NCBI GenBank assembly: GCA_016219545.1
Contig: JACRMH010000001.1
Location: 1 to 44,846 of the forward strand
Source: Chloroflexota bacterium
GTDB taxonomy: Bacteria > Chloroflexota > Anaerolineae > Anaerolineales > Villigracilaceae
DNA length: 44,846 bases
Direction: 5' to 3'
Shown here one piece after another: positions 8,126-15,801 of the stretch (positions are counted from its first letter, which is position 1; each line of letters starts with the position of its first letter). The translations under genes and the position numbers were made by a program. The notes beneath the pieces were generated by a model. The model was not told where the DNA came from. It was given only the letters and a program-made list of their open reading frames with translations, and did not search any database.

Positions 8126-8893
8126 TTACACAACACCAACCACAATACGAAAACCTAAAAACGGATAAAAGAATCCCGGCGGATAGGCGCGGCGATAAGA
8201 GGAGCGCGCGCCAAAGACCGTATCGTTGAAGGAGCCGCCGCGCGCCACTCGTAACGGGCCGGGCGGAGTCACTTCATTGGGCAATGGCTTGTAAACGGAT
8301 GATGTCCATTGTTGGACATTGCCGGCCATATCCATCACGCCGAACGGACTAATGTCACCTGCCAAACTCGCGGCTTCCACAGTGGAGAAAATTTCGGTTT
8401 CATAGGTGTTGGTCAATTGCGCTTCAAATTCTTCGCCCCACGGAAAGGGACGACCATCATCGCCGCGCGCGGCATATTCCCATTCTTCTTCAGTGGGCAG
8501 GCGCACGGCCTTGTTCTTGACCGAACCCAGCCATTCGCAATAGGCTTCGGCTTCATATACGGTCACGCCCGTGACAGGATGCACTGACTTCTTTAATTGA
8601 GCTTCCCACCCTTCCGGCACGTGACGGTCTTCACGTCCCCAGCCATCGGTCTCACCTTTCAGCCAAGCCCAACCCTCGGCACTCCACCAACGTTTATCTT
8701 CCACGGCGTTGCTGTCTATGAAGGCCGCATATTGATTGACCGTCACCGGCGCATGGGCGATCTGAAATTCAGAGACCGATGCCATGCGCCGCGGACTCTC
8801 ACGCAGATGGAAGCGGCTTCCCATTTGGAACACTCCCGATGGAATCCGCTTGACCAACCCGATGGAGGCTTTGGAGGTGTAATCTATGGGCAT
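8126..8893 (-). CDS. SUMF1/FGE-sulfatase-like protein lacking catalytic cysteines
   Basis: A 255-residue formylglycine-generating-enzyme-like fold. Signature stretches are IPSGVFQMGS near the start, HAPVTVNQYAAF, HPVTGVTVYEAEAYCEWLG, VRLPTEEEWEYAARG, NVQQWTSS, ARGGSFND and LGFRIVV at the end. True FGE enzymes carry two cysteines in the C-terminal region (one in the xxRCAA stretch, one in GFRC); here these read YRRAYP and GFRIVV, so sulfatase activation is unlikely. This places it among the C-type-lectin-fold SUMF1 proteins used as binding modules. No signal peptide, so probably cytoplasmic. The ATG at 8893 is preferred over a TTG at 8923 that lies in a repeat; GAGG is 11 bases upstream. Confidence 0.85.
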   Translation of the reverse strand: MPIDYTSKASIGLVKRIPSGVFQMGSRFHLRESPRRMASVSEFQIAHAPVTVNQYAAFIDSNAVEDKRWWSAEGWAWLKGETDGWGREDRHVPEGWEAQLKKSVHPVTGVTVYEAEAYCEWLGSVKNKAVRLPTEEEWEYAARGDDGRPFPWGEEFEAQLTNTYETEIFSTVEAASLAGDISPFGVMDMAGNVQQWTSSVYKPLPNEVTPPGPLRVARGGSFNDTVFGARSSYRRAYPPGFFYPFLGFRIVVGVV

Positions 8894-8908
8894 GAAGTAA
8901 GATACCTC

Positions 8909-8938
8909 GGTGGTCGAGCGCAAGCAGTCGAGACCACC
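8909..8938. repeat. Short hairpin repeat GGTGGTCGAG...TCGAGACCACC
   Basis: Arms GGTGGTCGAG and TCGAGACCACC pair around about ten bases. It is directly upstream of the SUMF1-like start codon and next to the 53-bp repeat at 8964, so the leader of the module is built almost wholly of repeats. Confidence 0.5.
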
Positions 8939-8963
8939 ACTTTGATTCTAAGTTTACATGTAA

Positions 8964-9016
8964 CGGGTGGTTTCGATACGGACGAGAAAAGCACTCGTTC
9001 TACTTAACCACCAGAG
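8964..9016 (+). repeat. 53-bp repeat, copy 2
   Basis: Partner of the inverted copy at 5917-5969. Same length, near-identical first 16 and last 12 bases, with self-complementary ends (GGTGGTTT and TAACCACC) and a second inner hairpin (GACGAG/CTCGTT). It lies between the acetyl-CoA acetyltransferase stop and the SUMF1-like gene. Confidence 0.7.
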
Positions 9017-9020
9017 TCTT

Positions 9021-10220
9021 CTATTCGATCTCAACCGCCATGGCGACAGCCTCGCCGCCGCCGAGACATAATGATGTAATGCCTCGTTTCAATCCGCGAT
9101 CTTTGAGGGCGTAGATGAGTGTGGTCAATACGCGCGCGCCGCTTGCGCCAAGCGGATGCCCAATGGCGATTGCGCCGCCGTTGACATTGACCTTGTTCCA
9201 GTCCCAACCCTGGTCGGCGAGTGCATATCCATTTGCAAGGACTTGAGCGGCAAAAGCCTCGTTGACTTCGAAGAGGTCAACATCGCTGAGCTGCCAGTTA
9301 ATTTTCTTTAGTAATTTCGGAATTGCATAACCCGGTGCTGCAAACAAATATTTTGGTTCGACGGCCGCTTGTGCATACCCAACGATATGAGCTATCGGTT
9401 TGAGATGATTCTTTTCCGCATAAGCACGTGACGAGATCACAACCGCGGCGCCGCCATCATTCATGGAGGAGGCATTGCCGGCGGTCACTTTGCCATCGGC
9501 TTTGAAGACGGGCTTTAATTTTGCAAGTGATTCTTTGGATGTGTCTTTGCGCGGACCTTCGTCGGTGTCGAAGATGGTCACGTCCCCTTTGCGGCCGGGA
9601 ATTTGCACAGGGACAATTTCCAGCTTGAAACGTCCCGCTTCTTGAGCCTCAACAGCTTTCAGGTGAGAGCGAAGCGCGAGCTCATCCATCGCCTCGCGTG
9701 TGACCTCGTACTCGTCCGCGATAAATTCCGCAGCGTTGCCCATGCCCCAATTCTCAAACGGATCCCAGAGACCGTCGAGGAGCAATGCATCGGTTAAAGT
9801 TTGATGACCATATTTGAGTTCGCCTGAACGACCATTGACGAGGAAGGGCACGCGGCTCATGGACTCCATTCCGCCTGCCACGAACAAATCGGCATCGCCG
9901 GCGCGGACGGCTTGTGCCGCTAGCATCGCGGCCTTGAGTCCTGAACCGCAAACTTTATTGACCGTGGTCGCGCCGACAGTGCTCGGCAACCCGCCAAAGA
10001 TCGCAGCCTGACGGGCCGGAGCCTGTCCATTGCCAGCCTGGACCACATTCCCCATGATGACTTCTTCAATATCATTCGGGTCAACGCCCGCACGTTCCAC
10101 CGCCCCCTTCACCGCCACCGCCCCAAGTTTTACAGCCGGCAGACTGCTCAACCCACCCTGAAATTTTCCAACGGCTGTACGCGCCGCACTTAAGATGACC
10201 GCTTCATTATCCTTGCTCAT
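9021..10220 (-). CDS. atoB: Acetyl-CoA C-acetyltransferase (thiolase)
   Basis: A 399-residue cytosolic thiolase, the usual length, condensing two acetyl-CoA to acetoacetyl-CoA or running in reverse. All catalytic residues are visible: nucleophile Cys91 ([10 protein letters not shown]), VNEAFA with the catalytic Asn, His355 in [10 protein letters not shown], and Cys385 in [15 protein letters not shown] stands 5 bases before the ATG. Together with the dehydrogenase at 4454-5299 it fits acetoacetyl-CoA/3-hydroxybutyryl-CoA metabolism, and it can also feed the HMG-CoA synthase at 21 kb, whose neighbouring thiolase homologue looks inactive. Confidence 0.95.
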   Translation of the reverse strand: MSKDNEAVILSAARTAVGKFQGGLSSLPAVKLGAVAVKGAVERAGVDPNDIEEVIMGNVVQAGNGQAPARQAAIFGGLPSTVGATTVNKVCGSGLKAAMLAAQAVRAGDADLFVAGGMESMSRVPFLVNGRSGELKYGHQTLTDALLLDGLWDPFENWGMGNAAEFIADEYEVTREAMDELALRSHLKAVEAQEAGRFKLEIVPVQIPGRKGDVTIFDTDEGPRKDTSKESLAKLKPVFKADGKVTAGNASSMNDGGAAVVISSRAYAEKNHLKPIAHIVGYAQAAVEPKYLFAAPGYAIPKLLKKINWQLSDVDLFEVNEAFAAQVLANGYALADQGWDWNKVNVNGGAIAIGHPLGASGARVLTTLIYALKDRGLKRGITSLCLGGGEAVAMAVEIE

Positions 10221-10309
10221 GGTGCCTCCTGAGGGAATTTCATTGGCGCAATTATAAAGCCAATGACATGATGCGGTATTACTTCCAACAATTCCAAAAC
10301 GAAAAACTT

Positions 10310-10375
10310 ATCCGCAGACAGCGCAGATCGAACAGATTTTAAGTTCTTTCTGCGTCATCCGCTAAATCTGCGGAA
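10310..10375. repeat. CCGCAGA-type hairpin repeat
   Basis: Words TCCGCAGACAGCGCAGATC and GCGTCATCCGCTAAATCTGCGGA form the two sides of an imperfect hairpin. Its right side overlaps the 3' end of the NnrU-like gene and encodes that gene's last residues and stop codon. Confidence 0.6.
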
Positions 10376-10961
10376 AGTCTGTATGTGGTTTGCTATTTTT
10401 CCCCACCCATGGAATCAACATCGGCGTCCTTCTTTTATATTCCGCGTATGCATCCCCGAACTCGCGCAGAAGTTTTCTCTCTTCAAAATAAGCGCCGACC
10501 AAAGTATAGACCGTCGCGCCGAGATAAACCGTGACCGAATTCTGCGTGCCCGCGGACGTGAGCCAAACGAACAGCAGTCCAAATGTATACAGCGGATGCC
10601 GCACAATGCGATACAGTCCGCGCGTAACGAGTTGACCTGACTTCTCTTTCTCGAATAACTGACGCAAGCCAACAAAGGATAATGAGTCCGTTTGCAGGAA
10701 GGCGACCATCAGCATCAGTGCCGCGAGGACTTGTCCGCCCAGCATGAACATGCTCCACGGCGCAGGGACTTGATACACTAATTGATCCGGCAATGTTTTC
10801 ATCAAATACAAAATGGGCAGGAAACTCACGGCGGCAAAGACGTTGTATCCTAGCCGGTAAAAGCTGGCATTGCCGATCATATCCTTTGCAAAGTTGGATG
10901 CGAGAATGGAATGGACGAGTCCCCATAAAGCGAGGGTGAGTAAGAGAATCAGAATGCTCAT
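10362..10961 (-). CDS. NnrU/isoprenylcysteine-methyltransferase-like membrane protein
   Basis: A 199-residue membrane protein with five or six helices. The signature is QLVTRGLYRIVRHPLYTFG (about 109-127), followed by a C-terminal FEERKLLREFGDAYAEYKRR motif, the SAM- and substrate-binding parts of the ICMT/NnrU superfamily, which includes methanethiol S-methyltransferase. It is a second member of the superfamily here but is only distantly like the protein at 2097-2711. AAAGGA lies 9 bases before the ATG. The last five residues (DFPQI) and the stop codon come from the interspersed repeat at 10310-10375, so the native C-terminus may have been replaced. Confidence 0.75.
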   Translation of the reverse strand: MSILILLLTLALWGLVHSILASNFAKDMIGNASFYRLGYNVFAAVSFLPILYLMKTLPDQLVYQVPAPWSMFMLGGQVLAALMLMVAFLQTDSLSFVGLRQLFEKEKSGQLVTRGLYRIVRHPLYTFGLLFVWLTSAGTQNSVTVYLGATVYTLVGAYFEERKLLREFGDAYAEYKRRTPMLIPWVGKNSKPHTDFPQI

Positions 10962-11135
10962 GATGTGTATCCTTTGGGAGTAATGACAACAGAAGATATT
11001 ATTGGCTTACATGGATAGTAAGAAGTAAAAAGGGAGAAGTGTTGTCAAAGGATTGGATTGGTTGTATAGTTGGCGCAAGTGCAAAAAAGGCGGGTTAGCA
11101 TAAGACCCCGCAATAAAAGGAGAACAAAGAAAACA

Positions 11136-12047
11136 ATGGATCCAACAATTATCGTAGCATTGATCGCAGGAGGTTTTGCTATTATTGTTGCAATTATTAC
11201 AGGTATATTCACCCTTTGGAAGAACAAAAGTGATAAACCCAGTAAATCATCCAATCCGATAATTTCGGGAAACAATATTATTATGGGGAATGAACATACT
11301 AATCAAACAGTCAATATTTTCGAATCGGTACCACAAAAAGAAATATCGCCCCAAGGGATAGGTGAATTTAAATCTGGAAATCTTCAAATCAGGAAAGACC
11401 CAGACATTACTGAAATTCCTTACAGTCAATTTCTTGGCAGGCAACATAAAATTCTTAGAGAGAAGTATTTGAAGTTGACACCTAGAGAAATGGCGGACTT
11501 TTATCAATTTGATAAAGCATCCACACTAGAAGCATACGAAGCGGGGGATAAGGAATTTTCCAAGGCTCATATTACATCTACTGTTAATTTCTTTTTTGTA
11601 AATCATGAATTTTTAGAAAAAGGCAACAAACCTGTATTTAAAACAGAACTCGCAATAGATAGTAAATCGACACAAAAGTTATTGAGCAAAAACTTTCTTC
11701 CTTTTTTTCTCGTAGAAATAAAACCACAAGACTGGTTATATACATATCCTATTTTTCATAAATCTGAAAAAGGATTTTCTCGGACGATCTCGTTGAATTT
11801 ATGTTCATTTCATTACAACAGTGGCAGCAGATATGATATTGAGCAGATTATCCGCCTAATGATCGAAAGAAATATTGGTCCTTATGACGCACCAGTTCTA
11901 AAAGTAACTCAAGAGATTTGGAAAAGTTTGCAAGATGAAGAGTTTTACTGTAAGGACCCATACAGCCTTGGGCATAAAGACTTTGACTGCCAAGATATTC
12001 TTGTAGAATGGTATGAAAAGATTCAAGAGAAAAACCGGCAAGAATAA
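11136..12047 (+). CDS. AT-rich membrane-anchored protein of unknown function
   Basis: I do not recognise a named family. From the ATG at 11136 (AAAGGAGA 13 bases upstream) it encodes 303 residues: one N-terminal transmembrane helix (about 4-25), a polar Ser/Asn-rich linker, then a soluble domain from about residue 75. Within it a stretch with KLTPREMADFYQFDKAST...EAYEAG resembles the helix-turn-helix of XRE-type regulators, with an SPREMA-like turn. The base composition is clearly more AT-rich than the flanking genes, and it sits alone with its own strong terminator, which suggests horizontal acquisition. Confidence 0.6.
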   Translation: MDPTIIVALIAGGFAIIVAIITGIFTLWKNKSDKPSKSSNPIISGNNIIMGNEHTNQTVNIFESVPQKEISPQGIGEFKSGNLQIRKDPDITEIPYSQFLGRQHKILREKYLKLTPREMADFYQFDKASTLEAYEAGDKEFSKAHITSTVNFFFVNHEFLEKGNKPVFKTELAIDSKSTQKLLSKNFLPFFLVEIKPQDWLYTYPIFHKSEKGFSRTISLNLCSFHYNSGSRYDIEQIIRLMIERNIGPYDAPVLKVTQEIWKSLQDEEFYCKDPYSLGHKDFDCQDILVEWYEKIQEKNRQE

Positions 12048-12060
12048 CAACCCTAACCCA

Positions 12061-12096
12061 GACCTCCGAGGTTTTGAGAACCTCGGAGGTCTTTTT
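12061..12096 (+). terminator. Rho-independent terminator
   Basis: A perfect 13-bp stem (GACCTCCGAGGTT with AACCTCGGAGGTC), a 5-base loop and a run of five T. It ends the transcript of the AT-rich gene that stops at 12047. Confidence 0.92.
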
Positions 12097-12123
12097 GATT
12101 TTCCAATCCCATATTCCTTCACA

Positions 12124-12193
12124 TGTCATTCTGAGCGTAGCGAAGAATCTCTTCGATTATCACTGAGACCTTTCGCTACCGCTCAGGGTGACA
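12124..12193. repeat. TGTCATTCTGAGCG hairpin repeat
   Basis: Outer arms TGTCATTCTGAGCG and CGCTCAGGGTGACA pair with few mismatches, and an inner pair (GTAGCGAAGA... and ...TTTCGCTAC) continues the stem. It fills the gap before the ABC-F gene. The TCATTCTGAGCG...AGCGAAGAATCT wording is a repeat type seen widely in environmental bacteria (general knowledge). Confidence 0.65.
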
Positions 12194-12245
12194 TTTTTTA
12201 CACAACATGTAGTATATTTTCCCCCTCAAAGGACATGGATCATCT

Positions 12246-14093
12246 ATGGCATTAATCAGTTTACAGGACGTGAGTCTCGGCTTTGGCGGACCGCGCCTAT
12301 TTGACGAGATCAACTTGCAGATCGAACAGGGCGAATGGGTCGGTCTGTTGGGTCGCAACGGCATGGGGAAGTCCACTTTGCTTAAGTTGGTCAACGGCGA
12401 TATTTCTCCAATGAGCGGAACCATCGCCCGTCAGCAAAATTTGCGTGTGGCATATTTACCGCAGGAAGTCCCCGCAGGTGTGGAAGGCAAAGTATTTGAC
12501 ATCGTCGCAAGCGGACTCGACTCTCCCAAAAAGACAGACGACCATCACTGGCAGGGACAACTCCAAGTGGAGCAGGTCATCTCGCGCATGAGTTTGGATG
12601 CATACGTGGACACGCGCTTTGAAGTCCTGTCCGCTGGCATGAAGCGCCGCGTCATGCTCGCGCGCGGACTGGTCAAAAAGCCCGACCTGCTTTTATTGGA
12701 TGAACCCACCAATCACCTCGACATTGATTCGATCAACTGGCTCGAAGATTTTCTAAAGCGTTGGGGCGGCACGTTGTTGTTCGTCACGCATGACCGCGTC
12801 TTTCTGCAAAAGTTAACCACCCGCATCATTGAACTGGATCGCGGTCATTTGTTCGACTGGGATTGCAGTTACACAACCTTTCTCGAACGCAAGGAAGCCA
12901 TGCTCACTGCCGAAGCGGAGCAAAATGTCATCTTCGATAAAAAACTTGCACAAGAAGAAGTCTGGATTCGCAAAGGTATCGAGGCGCGCCGCACGCGCAA
13001 CGAAGGACGCGTCCGCGCGCTGAAACGTCTGCGCGAGCAGCGGCTCGAACGGCGTGAACGTCCAGGCAAAGTGAAGATGCAAATTCAAGCCGAGAAGCGT
13101 TCTGGCAAACTTGTCATTGAAGTTGAGAACGTCAGCTATTCTTACGGCAATCAAACTATCGTCAACGACTTCACCACCACCATTCAACGCGGAGATAAGG
13201 TCGGCATCATTGGTCCGAATGGTTCGGGCAAAACAACTTTGCTGCGTTTACTACTCAATGAATTAACTCCGCAAACTGGAAGCGTTGAATACGGCACGAA
13301 TCTGGAGATCGCCTATTTCGATCAACTGCGCGCGCAGCTCGATGACAGCAAATCCATTTTGGATAACGTCGGGCAGGGGCGCGATACGGTCACGATCAAC
13401 GGGCGCACCCGCAACCTGATGGGCTATCTCGAAGATTTTCTTTTCACCCGCGAACGCGTCAACGCACCCATCAGCGCGCTTTCGGGCGGTGAGCGCAATC
13501 GTCTGCTATTGGCGCGGCTCTTTGCCCGTTCCGCGAATCTGCTCGTGCTGGATGAGCCCACCAACGATCTCGATGTTGAAACGCTGGAAATTCTCGAAGA
13601 ACTTTTGCTCGAATATGACGGCACGCTTTTGCTCGTCAGTCACGACCGCGCCTTTCTTAATAACATCGTCACCAGCACGCTTGCAATGGATGGAAATGGC
13701 AAAGTCACAGAAACTGTCGGCGGATATGATGAGTGGAAGCGACAGGCTGATCTACGCGACCAGCCCGCATCAGATATCATCCCCGCAGGGGGCTCACCCA
13801 AGCCTGCTTCAACACCCCAACAAGAATCAGCGCCGAAAGATTCGTCCGCTCCGCGCAAACTAACATACAAGGAACAACGCGCACTCGAAGCGCAAAAACA
13901 GGAACTCGCCGAACTCCCCCAGCGCATCGAATCCCTCGAAGCCGATGTCCACGTCCTGACAGCATTAATGTCCGACACATCCTTCTATCAACAAGACAGC
14001 GCCAAGATCACATCCACAGTGGACAAGTTAAATCAATTACACGATGAACTTGCAAATGCGTATCACCGCTGGGAAGAGTTGGAGAACCCGTAA
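12246..14093 (+). CDS. uup: ABC-F family ATPase Uup
   Basis: A 615-residue soluble protein with two ABC cassettes and no membrane part. Cassette 1 has Walker A GRNGMGKST (36-44), signature LSAGMKRRVMLARGL and Walker B LLLLDEPTNHLD. A charged linker follows at about 235-295. Cassette 2 has GPNGSGKTT (about 322-330), LSGGERNRLLLARL and LLVLDEPTNDLD. The C-terminal ~75 residues (KLTYKEQRALEAQKQELAELP... onward) form the Uup-type coiled-coil DNA/ribosome-binding domain. ABC-F proteins act on ribosomes, and Uup affects transposon excision and replication forks. AAGGA lies upstream of the ATG. The TAA stop overlaps the border of the repeat that begins at 14094. Confidence 0.92.
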   Translation: MALISLQDVSLGFGGPRLFDEINLQIEQGEWVGLLGRNGMGKSTLLKLVNGDISPMSGTIARQQNLRVAYLPQEVPAGVEGKVFDIVASGLDSPKKTDDHHWQGQLQVEQVISRMSLDAYVDTRFEVLSAGMKRRVMLARGLVKKPDLLLLDEPTNHLDIDSINWLEDFLKRWGGTLLFVTHDRVFLQKLTTRIIELDRGHLFDWDCSYTTFLERKEAMLTAEAEQNVIFDKKLAQEEVWIRKGIEARRTRNEGRVRALKRLREQRLERRERPGKVKMQIQAEKRSGKLVIEVENVSYSYGNQTIVNDFTTTIQRGDKVGIIGPNGSGKTTLLRLLLNELTPQTGSVEYGTNLEIAYFDQLRAQLDDSKSILDNVGQGRDTVTINGRTRNLMGYLEDFLFTRERVNAPISALSGGERNRLLLARLFARSANLLVLDEPTNDLDVETLEILEELLLEYDGTLLLVSHDRAFLNNIVTSTLAMDGNGKVTETVGGYDEWKRQADLRDQPASDIIPAGGSPKPASTPQQESAPKDSSAPRKLTYKEQRALEAQKQELAELPQRIESLEADVHVLTALMSDTSFYQQDSAKITSTVDKLNQLHDELANAYHRWEELENP

Positions 14094-14140
14094 CGCGACA
14101 TTTATGTCGCCCTGCATTGCCACGCGACATAAATGTCGCG
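14094..14140. repeat. Double-hairpin palindrome (CGCGACATTTATGTCGC)
   Basis: Two small hairpins (GCGACATTTATGTCGC and GCGACATAAATGTCGC) are themselves inverted copies of each other, so the whole is a long palindrome. It touches the stop codon of uup and ends in GCTACA, the same border seen in other members of the class. Confidence 0.7.
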
Positions 14141-14167
14141 CTACAAAACCAACAAAGGATTGTTATT

Positions 14168-15739
14168 ATGACTAACACAAACTTAATTCAACTAGACGGA
14201 ACCAGCTTAACTTTTGACCAAGTGCAGGCTGTGGCATACGGTCAACCTAACGCGCCGCGAATTGAGATCGGAGCAGAAGCAGGTCAGAGGGTCACACGAG
14301 CCGCGAATGCGGTGCAGACTCTGCTCGAGCGTGGAGTCATTGCTTATGGAATCACCACCGGTTTCGGCGCATTCAAAGACCGCATCATCCCGCCCGATCA
14401 GGTGGAACTGCTTCAGCGCAATATCCTTGTGAGTCATGCAGTCGGCGTTGGCGATCCTTTTGATATTCCCACCACGCGCGCGATCATGCTGATTCGCGCC
14501 AACACGCTTTCACGCGGACATTCAGGCATTCGCCTCTCGACTTTGCAGTTGCTGGTGGATATGCTGAATGCAGGCATTCATCCCATCATTCCAAAAAAAG
14601 GTTCACTTGGCGCAAGCGGTGACCTCGCCCCGCTCGCGCACATGGCACTGCCGATCATCGGCGAAGGGGTTGTGGAATATCAAGGTGAAAAACTTTCAGG
14701 TGCGGAGGCATTCAAGCGCGCGGGACTAAAACCGATCACGCTGGCCGCGAAGGAAGGACTTGCGTTGACGAATGGCACATCGGTGATGACGGCGCTTGGC
14801 GTGCTGGAAACATTGCGCGCTGAACGATATAGCCAGACCGCCGATATTGCGGGATGCCTAAGCCTCGAAGCGTTAAACGGCACCGACCTCGCCTTTGACG
14901 AGCGCATCCATAACCTGCGACCATTCCCACGTCAAAAAGAATGTGCGAGTAATTTACGAAGTTTATTGAAGGACAGTGAATTTACACGCGAACATAGTTC
15001 ACTTAATGTACAGGATGCTTATACTTTGCGCTGTATGCCGCAGGTTCACGGTGCGGTACGGGATGCGATCGCTTACGCACGCTGGGTTTTTGAAATTGAG
15101 CTGAATGCCGTCACCGATAATCCGCTGATCTTTATAGATGATGCCACCGGAAAAATTGATGTCCTCTCGGGCGGGAATTTCCACGGTGAGCCGCTCGCGA
15201 TTGCAATGGATTATCTGGCTTTTTCTGTAAGTGAATTGGGGAATATATCAGAACGCCGCACCATGCGCCTGACCGATGAATGTTCGAACACCCATACCCT
15301 GCCGGCTTTTCTAACTCAAAACGGCGGGTTGAATTCCGGCTTCATGATCCTTCAATACACAGCCGCCGCACTTGCCACCGAAAACAAAGTCCTATCGCAT
15401 CCTGCCAGTGTGGACACCATCCCCACTTCGGCCAATGTGGAAGACCACGTCAGCATGGGTGTGACGGCCGGACTCAAACTGCGGAGTATTCTTGATAATG
15501 TGGAACGCATCCTTGCCATCGAGTTAATGTCAGCCGCGCAGGGCGTGGACTTCCGCAAGCAATCCGTTGGCGCAGAGGCGCAGCTTGGAAAAGGAACACA
15601 ACCCGTCTATGACCTTCTCAGACAGCACATCCCATTCATCGAAGCGGATATAACCATGTATGGTTATATTGAAAATTCACGTCAAATGATTGCTGATGGT
15701 TCAGTGGTAGAAAGTGTGAACCGCGCACTGGCATTATAA
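14168..15739 (+). CDS. hutH: Histidine ammonia-lyase
   Basis: A 523-residue cytosolic MIO-dependent lyase deaminating L-histidine to urocanate. The self-cyclising Ala149-Ser150-Gly151 triad lies in LGASGDLAPLAHMAL. The selectivity pair Ser89-His90 (NILVSHAVGVG) is the form typical of histidine ammonia-lyases rather than phenylalanine lyases. The N-terminal YGITTGFGAF and central FQYT-like region (MILQYTAAALATENK) are conserved. I chose the ATG at 14168, with AAAGGA upstream; the frame open to 14117 runs through a repeat. No hutU, hutI or hutG is in the window, so histidine breakdown would need distant genes; a tyrosine lyase or aminomutase role is less likely. Confidence 0.9.
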   Translation: MTNTNLIQLDGTSLTFDQVQAVAYGQPNAPRIEIGAEAGQRVTRAANAVQTLLERGVIAYGITTGFGAFKDRIIPPDQVELLQRNILVSHAVGVGDPFDIPTTRAIMLIRANTLSRGHSGIRLSTLQLLVDMLNAGIHPIIPKKGSLGASGDLAPLAHMALPIIGEGVVEYQGEKLSGAEAFKRAGLKPITLAAKEGLALTNGTSVMTALGVLETLRAERYSQTADIAGCLSLEALNGTDLAFDERIHNLRPFPRQKECASNLRSLLKDSEFTREHSSLNVQDAYTLRCMPQVHGAVRDAIAYARWVFEIELNAVTDNPLIFIDDATGKIDVLSGGNFHGEPLAIAMDYLAFSVSELGNISERRTMRLTDECSNTHTLPAFLTQNGGLNSGFMILQYTAAALATENKVLSHPASVDTIPTSANVEDHVSMGVTAGLKLRSILDNVERILAIELMSAAQGVDFRKQSVGAEAQLGKGTQPVYDLLRQHIPFIEADITMYGYIENSRQMIADGSVVESVNRALAL

Positions 15740-15745
15740 AAAATA

Positions 15746-15774
15746 GTAGGGGCGCAGCAATGCTGCGCCCCTAC
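15746..15774. repeat. Perfect 14-bp-arm palindrome, possible bidirectional terminator
   Basis: Arms GTAGGGGCGCAGCA and TGCTGCGCCCCTAC flank a single A. It lies between the convergent hutH and histidine kinase genes. Upstream A-tract and downstream TATTT make it usable as a weak terminator, but its wording belongs to the TGTAGGGGCG repeat class. Confidence 0.75.
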
Positions 15775-15801
15775 ATATTTACAAAACACATATTATCGAA
15801 A

